A stretch of DNA of 64,000 nucleotides from Pseudoalteromonas luteoviolacea (GTDB lineage Bacteria > Pseudomonadota > Gammaproteobacteria > Enterobacterales > Alteromonadaceae). Of this stretch, positions 18,255 through 28,100 are shown piece by piece. The notes under the pieces were generated by a model. It was not told the origin of the DNA. It ran no database searches and saw nothing but the letters and a program-made list of their open reading frames with translations. The stretch lies in contig NZ_MAUJ01000001.1 in assembly GCF_001696455.1 (NCBI RefSeq), positions 868,001-932,000 on the forward strand, written 5' to 3'. How positions within the stretch are numbered: the stretch's first letter is position 1; each line of letters starts with the position of its first letter. The position numbers and the translations under genes were made by a program.

Positions 18255-18773
18255 ATGGAATTAAAAAAACTAATCGCTGAGCAAGGCATCCGGTGCTCTA
18301 TTGAAAAAGGCACACGCGTATTTAGCCAAGGAGATGAAAGTGAGTATGTTTATCTAGTTGAACAGGGGTTACTCAAAGCCTTTTATGTTACCGCCAATGG
18401 CAAAGAAACCATTAAATCCTTTATCCAGCCACATTCGATTATTGGCAGTTTAAACGCAGCTCACTGCCAAACACCGTGCACATTCAGTTTAGAAGCGATA
18501 GAGCCGAGTTTCTTAATTCGATTTCCTTTTAGTCAATTACTTAAAGCAAGCGAAAGATCTTTAACCATCTCGCAAGAAGTTATTCAAATACTTTTGGGCT
18601 TAGCGTTAAAAAAGGAGCGAAGAGAGTTCGAATTATTGACATTGTCGGCAACAGAACGATTTGAAAATTTAAAAAACGCAGAACCTGCATTAATCGAAAA
18701 GTTGACCCAAAACGATATTGCTAAATATTTGGGCATCACACCAGTCGCACTAAGTAGAATTAAAAATCAATAG
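18255..18773 (+). CDS. Crp/Fnr-family regulator, short form
   Basis: The protein has an N-terminal cyclic-nucleotide-binding-type beta-roll (residues about 10-110, with IEKGTRVFSQGDES and YLVEQGLLKAFY) and a C-terminal helix-turn-helix read as LTQNDIAKYLGITPVALSRI. It stops right after the recognition helix, so at 172 residues it is shorter than typical Crp/Fnr proteins; this short form is common in Bacteroidetes-type and some marine regulators. There is no Cys cluster as in Fnr. Its likely target is the divergent SDR operon. The effector is unknown. Confidence 0.85.
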   Translation: MELKKLIAEQGIRCSIEKGTRVFSQGDESEYVYLVEQGLLKAFYVTANGKETIKSFIQPHSIIGSLNAAHCQTPCTFSLEAIEPSFLIRFPFSQLLKASERSLTISQEVIQILLGLALKKERREFELLTLSATERFENLKNAEPALIEKLTQNDIAKYLGITPVALSRIKNQ

Positions 18774-18780
18774 TTGATAA

Positions 18781-18800
18781 TACAGCGTGCAAACGCTGTA
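18781..18800 (+). terminator. perfect hairpin after the Crp-like gene
   Basis: TACAGCGT-GCAA-ACGCTGTA is a perfect 8-bp stem with a four-base loop, eight bases after the stop. The following TCTCATTCATTT is only moderately T-rich. Confidence 0.55.
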
Positions 18801-18893
18801 TCTCATTCATTTGATGCAATAATTCGTATATTCCCCCCATTCATTTTGCCTTCTTTTTTCTATATTTGCCCCATAGCTTTACGACATTAAAAG

Positions 18894-18915
18894 TCACTGA
18901 AAGACAGTGAACTGT
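18894..18915. promoter_or_regulatory. inverted repeat upstream of the six-gene operon
   Basis: TCACTG-AAAGA-CAGTGA overlaps ACAGT-GA-ACTGT. Both lie about 130-145 bases before the first gene of the operon, in the 241-base region that must hold its promoter. They could be an operator or a leader hairpin; I recognise no known regulator site. Confidence 0.3.
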
Positions 18916-19041
18916 TCTGACGCGAGTGAGTTTTAACATATTCGCTAGTAAGGCAGGTTTGTAAGCATACAAAGTACTAAGAAAAAGCGTATTGAACCGT
19001 AATCAATATGGGTTTTGGCAATTAATATAAAAGGCGTTTAC

Positions 19042-22000
19042 ATGATAATTTTTCTCGGGGGCACGTGTAATCAGTCTACTTGGCGCGACAAACTTATTCC
19101 GCACTTGGCAGTGGACTATTTTAACCCGGTGGTCGATCACTGGGATGAGCAGTGTTACGAGAGAGAGTTAATCGCGCGTGAAACGGCTGACTTTTGTCTG
19201 TTTGTGATCACGCCAAAAATTGAAGGCTTATTTGCCCTCGCCGAAGTTGTCGACACATCATATAAACGCACAGATCGCACAATATACTGCTATTTAGAAG
19301 AAGATGGTGATCAAAGCTTTACCGCCCAACAACTTACTGTACTTGAGGATATCGGTCATTTGGTTGAAGGGAATGGAGCAGTATGGCTTAAGTCACTTGA
19401 AGAGATTGCTGATTTTTTTCACCAAGCCGCACAAATTACACCGCCAGAGACTGAAAATGACATATATGATGTGTTTATCTCTTATGGCCGAAGACATAGT
19501 AAAGAATTCGCAGTTCAGCTAAGGCAATCACTGATAGACCAAGGTTATAAAGTTTGGCTTGATACTGAAAATATTGCCATTGCAGTTGAATTCCAACAAA
19601 AGATTGATGAAGGGATCCGATACTCTCATAACTTTTGCTTTATTTTGTCACCGCACTCGGTTAACTCGGAATATTGCCAGCGTGAAATTCAGACTGCGTT
19701 AGCACTGAATAAGCGAATTATACCAATCCACCATATGGATATGGGCGCGAGTGAAAGCGATATTCCTGAAAAACTTCAAAAGCTCAACTGGATGATGTTT
19801 CACTGCAACCGGACATACACTCAAACACTCTCTTTGTTAGTCAGTGCATTAAACCAACATACAGAATTACTGCACCCGCATTGTGAATTGCTATTACACG
19901 CTGATAGATGGGTTAGCTCCCTGAAAGGACATGAAGACTTACTTTACGGAAAAGCAATGCTCAATGCGTGCAACTGGTTGGCGCAGCTGAAACGAACAAA
20001 AGAATTGGAAGTGTATCCACTTGTGGAGCACACCTGTTTTATCAATGCGTCTAGGCTCTATCATCAAGATGAAATGTCTGATATTTGCTTGGTCCATCAC
20101 TCATGTGATCAAGAGCGCGTGAACACGTTATGCCACCTACTAATCCAGCAGGGCTATGTCACCGTTACAGAGACGCTAGACAATGTACAGAGCAGCTCTT
20201 TGGACCAACTCTTATATCGGCGACTGGGCACCGCAACGTTTATTGTTGTACTTGCAAGTGATGGTGCAACGCACACCTCTGCTTGGAAGTATGTAAGAGA
20301 GTATGTGAGCAGCAATGATAAAGTGAGCTTTACTCTACTTGAGAACCTCTCTCCTGAAAAAGGCTCTGATTTAGGTCAAATTATTCGATTCGATGGTAAG
20401 GCGAGTGAACAGGCGTTATGTGACCTGCTATTACACTACCTTGAGCAAGACAAGGAGTATCTAACATTACGAAATCGTTTGTTTTGCAGAGCTGTACAGT
20501 GGGAGGAGCGTAAAAGTAATGGTATTTTATTAACTCACAATGAGCTGATTGATTATCAGCAATTCTTGGCCATAGCTCAGGCTCGAAACTGTTATGGCGC
20601 ACCAAGGTGTCTGATTGACTTTGTTGATTATAGCGCTCAGGCAGTTGAGCAAAGAGCTGACAACTGTGTAGACATCTTCATTTGTGCCGATGTTGAAGAT
20701 AGCCATTTTGCACAGCGCCTCAAGCGCCGTCTGACCGAGTTGGATAAAACTGTTCACTTTACTCAAGAGGATTACAATGAACTAACTGAGACTCAATATA
20801 CAGAGATGATTACCTCTTCGTGTCGCGTGATTGTTATTTTGCCACGGCACTTATCCGAGTATGTTAACAAGTTACTATGTATCGCGGGCGGATTAGGCAA
20901 ACCGATCACCTATATAAAGCTAAAGCGTTTTAGAAATGCGAGTTACCACGAAGCTTACCTTGAGCACGTTGACACCGCTTTTGAAGTTGATGAACTTCTA
21001 GAAGTATCCCTCACGCATTTGTTAGCAAAAATCAGTGGAAACACCGAATATCTAGAGTCTTATCGTTACTGGTCACAAAAGCTACATTTTTGGAAAGAAC
21101 AAAAGTGTACTGACGAGTTTCTGTTAGGTAACACCGAATCAATTCTGGCCAGCGCTTGGTTAGATGGCGCATTAACCCACGTAAGCGAGCCGCAACCGCC
21201 AGAAAATTTAATTCACTTCATTAATCACAGCAAATCCTTTGTTGAGCAAGTAAAGAAAAGCGAGCGAAAAAACAAGTACAGACTAAAAGTATTTTCAGCT
21301 TTGTCTTTATTTTTATGTTTCATTTCTTTGTTTCTTGGGATAAATGCTATCCAAGACGGTCGCATTGCAAAACAGCAAACGCAAGCAATTCAGCTTAAAA
21401 ATTTGGCGCTCGAAAAGAAAACGAAGGAAGCCAATGCATTAGCGAAACAGGCGGAGAAAGCGCGCTTAAAAGCTCAGGAAAAAACCCAATTGGCACTGGC
21501 TAAAACAGAATTGGCCAATAGACAAAAGCTCAGAGCGGAACAAGAAAAGGACAATGCCCAGAAACAAAGAAACCTTGCTCTCACATTAAAGCGTGAGGCA
21601 GAAGAAGCGAAGCAAGCTGCGCTTCTACATCAGCAAGATGCGCAAACCCAAGCGGCCAAGGCACTGCGTTTAAAGCGAGTAGCAGAAATTGAAGCCTTGA
21701 TATATCAAGCGCAAATTCAAAATGAAGGTGAAGAAAGGCTTTCTCTGGCAATTAAAGCATATCGTCAGTTGATTAATTTGAATGCTGATGTAAGACACAA
21801 CACACTCTATAACTTGCTGTATAGAGAGATAAAACCGCAACTTGTATCAATCGATGTGCATTCTGAGCCGATAGATCATCTTACTTATTCATCACGAAAA
21901 AGAATGTTATTAAGTGTTGATCGGGGAGGGCGTTTAATCGCTCACCTATTGGAGAATGAACGCCAAGTTAAAAAATTATTTGACCATCAACTTGAGTTCA

Positions 22001-22767
22001 AAGCGACGCAATTGAAGTCTGCACAAGGCAGAATGCTGATCCTCGGAGATAATGGAAAGATTTATGAAATAACAAAGAGTAGGGGAAAGTGGACACTGGT
22101 ATCAATTGCTACAAATATTGATGTTGAAAAAATCCTGCATATTGAGAAACAGAAAACTTGGGTTCAAAGCGGTAATACGTTATCTCGCATTGGACAAAAC
22201 AACGCAAAGATTGAGCAATATACATTTAAAGGTGCACACGCCTTGTTTGCTAGTCGTGATATGAAATACATCTTTGCTCAATCGCAAGACGACCTGATTC
22301 TTTGGTTGAAAAAAGAAGGGCGCTATGAAGAAATTTGGCGCTCACCTCATCAAGCATACATTTCTCACGCAGAGTTTGTTGCCAATCGACTCGTGTTTGT
22401 TGATTCCAAAAGTGTATTCAGCAGCTTTATTGTCGAGCCAAATAAGGTGTCACTCTCAAGGCGAGGCAAGGCACATGAGCATCCTATCTCCGACGCTTTT
22501 TATGTTCCGACTATGCAGCAAATGATAAGTACAGGTGTCGGCGGTACAGTTAAGTTCTGGCCATTTGGCGCTAATCTTTCGAATCGAACGCCGATTGAAG
22601 TACAGCACTCAAGCTGGGTGCACAGTGCGACTCATGTCGAAAGTGAATCCGGATCTTTTATTTATTTGGGCACTGACAGTGGCCTCATAGTCCCATTACC
22701 CCTGAATATCGATTATTTAGTTGCACATGCAGAAAAGAAATTACGACAAGGAGTACATGATTTATGA
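19042..22767 (+). CDS. nucleoside-transferase-like / TIR / propeller membrane protein
   Basis: A 1241-residue multidomain protein. Residues 1-127 resemble the nucleoside 2-deoxyribosyltransferase-like family: FLGGTCNQSTWR, YFNPVV, and FVITPKIEGLFALAEVVDTS with candidate catalytic Glu68. Residues 142-256 are a TIR domain (YDVFISYGRRHS, VWLDTENI, ILSPHSVNSEYCQREI) with the NADase Glu at 215. A helical linker follows, then two more TIR-like segments (about 346-450 and 542-630), each with a similar linker but without a clear catalytic Glu. One membrane helix lies at about 750-768, a Lys/Ala/Glu-rich coiled coil at about 775-900, and a beta-propeller-like tail to the end. ATG 19042 is chosen for AAGG eight bases upstream. 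It starts a coupled operon. Domain calls are by eye; the function is unknown. Confidence 0.85.
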   Translation: MIIFLGGTCNQSTWRDKLIPHLAVDYFNPVVDHWDEQCYERELIARETADFCLFVITPKIEGLFALAEVVDTSYKRTDRTIYCYLEEDGDQSFTAQQLTVLEDIGHLVEGNGAVWLKSLEEIADFFHQAAQITPPETENDIYDVFISYGRRHSKEFAVQLRQSLIDQGYKVWLDTENIAIAVEFQQKIDEGIRYSHNFCFILSPHSVNSEYCQREIQTALALNKRIIPIHHMDMGASESDIPEKLQKLNWMMFHCNRTYTQTLSLLVSALNQHTELLHPHCELLLHADRWVSSLKGHEDLLYGKAMLNACNWLAQLKRTKELEVYPLVEHTCFINASRLYHQDEMSDICLVHHSCDQERVNTLCHLLIQQGYVTVTETLDNVQSSSLDQLLYRRLGTATFIVVLASDGATHTSAWKYVREYVSSNDKVSFTLLENLSPEKGSDLGQIIRFDGKASEQALCDLLLHYLEQDKEYLTLRNRLFCRAVQWEERKSNGILLTHNELIDYQQFLAIAQARNCYGAPRCLIDFVDYSAQAVEQRADNCVDIFICADVEDSHFAQRLKRRLTELDKTVHFTQEDYNELTETQYTEMITSSCRVIVILPRHLSEYVNKLLCIAGGLGKPITYIKLKRFRNASYHEAYLEHVDTAFEVDELLEVSLTHLLAKISGNTEYLESYRYWSQKLHFWKEQKCTDEFLLGNTESILASAWLDGALTHVSEPQPPENLIHFINHSKSFVEQVKKSERKNKYRLKVFSALSLFLCFISLFLGINAIQDGRIAKQQTQAIQLKNLALEKKTKEANALAKQAEKARLKAQEKTQLALAKTELANRQKLRAEQEKDNAQKQRNLALTLKREAEEAKQAALLHQQDAQTQAAKALRLKRVAEIEALIYQAQIQNEGEERLSLAIKAYRQLINLNADVRHNTLYNLLYREIKPQLVSIDVHSEPIDHLTYSSRKRMLLSVDRGGRLIAHLLENERQVKKLFDHQLEFKATQLKSAQGRMLILGDNGKIYEITKSRGKWTLVSIATNIDVEKILHIEKQKTWVQSGNTLSRIGQNNAKIEQYTFKGAHALFASRDMKYIFAQSQDDLILWLKKEGRYEEIWRSPHQAYISHAEFVANRLVFVDSKSVFSSFIVEPNKVSLSRRGKAHEHPISDAFYVPTMQQMISTGVGGTVKFWPFGANLSNRTPIEVQHSSWVHSATHVESESGSFIYLGTDSGLIVPLPLNIDYLVAHAEKKLRQGVHDL

Positions 22768-25121
22768 AGTTTATGGCAATACTTTTTCTTTTATGGGCAA
22801 ACTTGAGTCAAGCCAAGGTTATTGGCAAAGTTACCAATGCTTTGAGCGAAGAGTGGTTAAATGAAGTAAAAGTTATCAATGTGCGCAATGGCGCGGTGTC
22901 ATTCACAAATGAATACGGCGCATTTTCAATAGATGCCATTGCCAGCGATCAACTTACTTTTTCGCTGCAAGGATTCGACAGTGAAATCCGTTCAGTACCC
23001 AGCAACAAATTAATTTACGTCTCTTTAGAGCCCTATGAATTTCAAGATACAGGGTCGTTAAATAGCTTTCTCTCGACAGGTGGTAAGACAGATCAAACGT
23101 TAGCGAGCACACCCGCAAGCGCAATTGTAATCACGCAAGCTGAAATCAACAAATTTGGTTATCAAACTATCAAAGAAGTGCTCAATCACATATCAGGGTT
23201 ATATCTCGTTGAAGAATATAGTTGGACTGGCTCTGGCCCTAATGTCGGTGTGCGTGGATATGTGAGTAGTGGGGTAAATAATGGGCTTCTGATCATGATA
23301 AATGGTGTTACCCAATACGAAGATTATTGGGGGCAATTCCCCCTTTCGCGCATTGATATACCTGTCCCAGCTATAACTCGAGTTGAGGTTGTGCGCGGCC
23401 CAATGTCTGTGACTTACGGTAATCAAGCGCTTTTGGGAACAATCAATATCATAACGCGTACAGATTCAAGTGAGTTGAATGACGCGAGCATTGATCAAGT
23501 CGGGTTCTCATTGAACAATGAAAGCGATAGTAGGTTTGCGGCTAAGCTTTCATATGAGGGAAATACTAATCATACCCTTACCTTTGGCGCAAGCTTTGAA
23601 GCGGGAAAGTTTGATACAAAAAGTTTGAACACTGGTAATGAGTTTGCTTCTGAATATGGAGGTTCACTGTCTGGGCAATCTTTCTTTTTGGGGATTTCGT
23701 CAAACTACAGAAAAAATTTGGTGCTGACTGCCAACCTCTCCCAATCTAAAAAAGGGATTTTAGCGGATTTAAGGTTTGCATCGGAGCATTTCGGAAGACT
23801 TTCTGGCCGTCAGTACGCAGATATAAATGGCTCTAATCTAAGTATGAGTTACAGGCATCCTTGGTGGGATGGCGCCGCCCAAACAAAGGTGACTTTTGGT
23901 TATTATTCTCATAACTCAATGCAAGACTATTCCGCGGGTGGAGTCACATACGGCTTTGCAAGTTACCGCTCAAAAGCAATGCAGCTTGAATGGGACCTCT
24001 CTATTAATGGAGACAAACTCTTTCACTTACCAGTAAACGTCCGATTTGGTGGACAAAGTCGTCGAGCATTAGATTTACATACAACTTTTGATATCGGAAC
24101 CGAAGTGCCCAGCGTGATAGATAGGTACATTGCGCTTGATCACGACGATACGCTAGATACTCACTCTTTGTTTTTTCAGTTTGACTATCGCTTCGATGAC
24201 AAATGGTTGATAGACCTTGGCGTGCGAGCTGAGCGTGTATCGGGTTACCAAATGGTGTTTGGTTGCAAAAATGCGATTGAAATTTGTAAGTCTTCAACTC
24301 ACTCAAAAGTGCCTTTATCGGTTTATGAGAAAAAAGCTGATGTGGCAGCGCTGGCGACCGAGTATACCCCTAAGGCTGCGCTTATTTATCTAAGTAACTC
24401 AGACTCTGTTTATAAAGTCATTTATGGCGTTGGTGCACGAAACCCTTCATTTGGTCAAAATGCAGATGCGATTGAGTCAGAATCTATTGACCCATTTACG
24501 CGTGAAAAAGTGAAATCAGTTGAGTTTATCTATTTGAATCAATTTAATGACGACTCTATTGATTTGGCAATTAACTCTCAGTTAGGTATTTATTACAGCA
24601 AACTAAATAACCTAATTGTTCGTCAAGGACTGAAAAGCTTTGCTCGCACTGGTGCAAGTAAAGGGATCGAAGTGGCTGCTGAAATCACCTGGAACAGACT
24701 GTTTGCCAGAGTAGGTTTTAATTACTATCGAACTGAAGACTTTCGAATAGACCTGCAAATACCAGCTTCGCCTCATAGATTGGCACAATTGAAAATTGGA
24801 AAAACATTCACAGATGAGCTAAGTGGCGGTTTGTCTCTTAGGCTGATAGATCGGATGTACAACAGCTTTTCTGAGTGTAATCCACAAGCCAGTTGCAAAT
24901 ACATCAATCCAGAACGCCCTTATACGCGAAAGGTCTGGCTAGTGGATACCGCCTTTACCAAATCTAAAATTTGGGGCACACCAGTATCTGCGCAATTTGG
25001 TGTAAAAAACTTATTTAATACAGATCACCGTTACCCAATAACGTCAAATAATGCTTGGTTAGAGCAAGGTTTTCCTGCCGAGCCTAGACAAATTTTCATG
25101 TCATTTAAATATCAGCTTTAA
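22764..25121 (+). CDS. TonB-dependent receptor in the TIR operon
   Basis: A 785-residue outer-membrane receptor. It has a signal peptide (to about residue 17), a carboxypeptidase-regulatory-like beta domain (about 19-90, with GKVTNALSEEWLNEV), a plug (about 105-235, with VITQAEINKFGYQTIKEVL and ITRVEVVRGPMSVTYGNQA), and a barrel ending in FKYQL. The plug and N-terminal fold resemble receptors for complex organic ligands rather than a defined siderophore class. Its ATG overlaps the preceding stop as ATGA, so translation is coupled. It may import the product or a cognate ligand of the synthetase next to it; that is inference. Confidence 0.92.
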   Translation: MKFMAILFLLWANLSQAKVIGKVTNALSEEWLNEVKVINVRNGAVSFTNEYGAFSIDAIASDQLTFSLQGFDSEIRSVPSNKLIYVSLEPYEFQDTGSLNSFLSTGGKTDQTLASTPASAIVITQAEINKFGYQTIKEVLNHISGLYLVEEYSWTGSGPNVGVRGYVSSGVNNGLLIMINGVTQYEDYWGQFPLSRIDIPVPAITRVEVVRGPMSVTYGNQALLGTINIITRTDSSELNDASIDQVGFSLNNESDSRFAAKLSYEGNTNHTLTFGASFEAGKFDTKSLNTGNEFASEYGGSLSGQSFFLGISSNYRKNLVLTANLSQSKKGILADLRFASEHFGRLSGRQYADINGSNLSMSYRHPWWDGAAQTKVTFGYYSHNSMQDYSAGGVTYGFASYRSKAMQLEWDLSINGDKLFHLPVNVRFGGQSRRALDLHTTFDIGTEVPSVIDRYIALDHDDTLDTHSLFFQFDYRFDDKWLIDLGVRAERVSGYQMVFGCKNAIEICKSSTHSKVPLSVYEKKADVAALATEYTPKAALIYLSNSDSVYKVIYGVGARNPSFGQNADAIESESIDPFTREKVKSVEFIYLNQFNDDSIDLAINSQLGIYYSKLNNLIVRQGLKSFARTGASKGIEVAAEITWNRLFARVGFNYYRTEDFRIDLQIPASPHRLAQLKIGKTFTDELSGGLSLRLIDRMYNSFSECNPQASCKYINPERPYTRKVWLVDTAFTKSKIWGTPVSAQFGVKNLFNTDHRYPITSNNAWLEQGFPAEPRQIFMSFKYQL

Positions 25122-25133
25122 GGAGTATGGCCA

Positions 25134-28100
25134 ATGTTTAGAAATTTGGTGGAGCGCTTGAGGTATCGAGCTATTGAGTTCCCAACAGAGTTGGCGATTA
25201 GGGATGACTGTCAATCCTACAGCAATGAAGCGCTGTGGCAAAAAGTCAATAATAGAGCGGTCTGGTTTTTAGAGAAAGGCATTAAAGCACAAGATAAGGT
25301 AGCGGTCTGTCAGCCTCGAAATGTTGATTTGGTTGTGAGTATTCTCGCTTTGGTTAGTATTCGAGCGGTGTTTGTGCCCATAGATAGGCAGCTGTCACAC
25401 AGCGCTATCAACAGCAGGCTTAAGAAGGCCCAGTGCAAAGTATTTGTCAGCGATAAACCGCCCAAATTTAGGATGATTGGAAGTACTACCGTCGAATTGG
25501 CCAAAGAGCAAAAAATGGCAAAACCCCTAAGTAAATGTGAACCATATCGTTTTGGCGACTTGGCCTATATTTTATTCACTTCAGGCTCTACCGGCGAGCC
25601 GAAAGGGGTGATGGTTAAGTATGATTCGATGTATAGACACCTTGCGTGGAAAACGACTGTTTATCCGGTAGCAAGCGGTAGTATCGAGTTGCTTAAAGCA
25701 CCACTAAGTTTTGATGTATCTATCAGAGAGTTATTTGGCTTTCTCTTTTCTAAGAATGCACTTTTCATTCTCTCTGATGGCGAAGAAAAACGACCTGATA
25801 TCCTGTGTAAAAAAATTAGTCAACTCAAGCTTAAGGAAATCAGTGTGGTACCGAGCTTTTTATTTGCACTGGTAACGTACATAGATAAATTTGTACATAT
25901 TGATGAATTGGCCTCCCTTCAGCGGGTCCTTGTTGGCGGCGAGGTTTTACCTAGTAGTCTGGTCAACACATTTATACGCATATTCGGTAAAAATGACGTA
26001 TCGCTTATTAATCTTTACGGTCCAACAGAAGCAACGATAGAAGTAACGCATTTCGATTGTTTATCTCAAGCACATACAAATACCCAATCAGTACCGATTG
26101 GAAAACCAATTTACAGGGATACGTTATTTATATTGGATGTCAATGGATGTCCTGTTAGAGATGGCGATATTGGAGAGCTCTACATTGCTGGAGAGCAAGT
26201 TGCACTTGGGTATGTTGGACTAGAAGAAGAGACCAATAAGGCCTTTAAAACCAATTGGCTTTCGGGTAAGCGTACCTATAAAACGGGAGATCTTGTAAAG
26301 CGCTTAGAGGATGGTCATTTGGTGTTCTGTGGTAGGGCCGATCGTCAAGTGAAAGTGAGTGGAAAAATTATCAATCTAGACCACCTTGCAAGAAGTTTAG
26401 AGCCCTTACTCAGTGAAGATGACGTAAGAGTGATCGCGCATACTAACCCAGAAGCACATACAGCAATACATGTATTTGTGCAGGTCAACGCCATTAATGA
26501 AGGCAAGGTAACCCCGAGGGACATCCAGCAACATATATTGCAAAAGGCTGGAGTCAAAATAGCGCTAAATTCCATGTTTGCTGTGATACAGTGGCCAAGC
26601 TCTCAAAGTGGTAAGTGTGATTTAAAATCCGCATCTAATTATACAGTACCTTGGCCATCTTCCTTTGGCATGCAAAGCGATGCTAATTATAAAGTAACTG
26701 GGATCGTTGAGCAGTTTGAGACAGTCGTTGACGCTGCACCGAATAGAACCGCTCTTATTTTTAAAAACGAAAAAATATCTTACGCGTCATTGAATGCACA
26801 AGTGAATAGGATTGCTCACTGTCTTCGCTATGAACACAATATCGGACAAGATTGTATAGTCGCTATTTGTGCGTCTCCAAGCATTGCGCTTATTGCAGCG
26901 ATTTTGGGGGTTTTAAAATCGGGTGGCGCGTTTATTTCTCTTAATTCAGGCGATAAGTTACAAGTCCAAGAGGCTTATACTCGGTTATCTGAGTGTTCAG
27001 CGGCATTGCTACTAACAGACAAAGAACACGAAAATAGCTTTATTTATCCGAGGCTTTGCATAGAAAGCCTTACATTGGACAATTACTTAGCCAAACAAAA
27101 CCTACCATGTGTGAGAACGCCAAAAAGTTTGGCTTATATCTGCTATACCTCAGGCTCAAGTAGTAAAGCAAAAGGGGTAATGATTGAAGACTTTGGCTTG
27201 CATCATCGGTTGTATCAAAAACAATTAAGAGATCCTATTCGTCCCACGCAAGGGTATTTGCAGCTAACGACACCACAGTTTGATGGCGCAATTTGGGAAC
27301 TATTTGGCTGGATTTACTCAAGTAGCTTTCTAGTTATCATCCCTGAAGAAGCGCGTAGTAATCCAGACAAGGTTATCCACTATATCAGTGAATACAATAT
27401 TGGTGAGATATTGATGGTTCCTAGTCAATTACATGCATTTTTAACTTATGTACGAAATTACAATTACGAAAATCAGCTCAGTGTGTTGACGAGAATTCGT
27501 GTTGGAGGAGAGGCTATTCAACGAGACACGATAGAACTGTTCAAGCAGTCTGATGTAAAGAATAAACTCTGTCTAGTTAATAATTATGGCCCGACCGAAA
27601 CGACGATAGATGTATCTCAGAGCTACTTGCAAGATCTTGATGTTCATGACCGTATTACAGTTGGACGCGCCCATAAAGGGGTGGAGCTATACGTGTTAAA
27701 TGAGCAGTATAAAGAGGTTACAAAAGGAGAGCTTGGACAACTTGCAATTGGCGGGATTGGATTAATGCGGGGCTATATTAAAGCACATGGGCTTAACCAA
27801 AACCCCTTTTGTACGCACCCGTACAACATGCAAGCCCAGTTGTACTTAACTGGCGATTTAGCTTATCAAACAGATTCAGACGAGTTCGTGATTGAAGGGC
27901 GAATAGATGATCAAATAAAAGTGCACGGACAGCGAGTCGATCTATCTGAATTAAACACGGTATTTGCTGAAATATTACCATTCGATATGTTCAAGGTGGT
28001 GACCACAAGTTCACACTTAGGCTCGCACATTGTGGTATTCATTTTAAATCGCGCGGTTAACAATGTTGCGTCTTTAAATATGGAGGAGATAAAAAAGCTA

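Noticed and set aside
18774..19041. LexA-type box before the TIR operon
   Set aside because: ACAGT-GA-ACTGT has the wrong spacing for the CTGT-N8-ACAG form.
22764..25121. Iron-uptake role for the TonB receptor of the TIR operon
   Set aside because: No Fur-like palindrome is seen upstream of the operon and no iron gene is adjacent.
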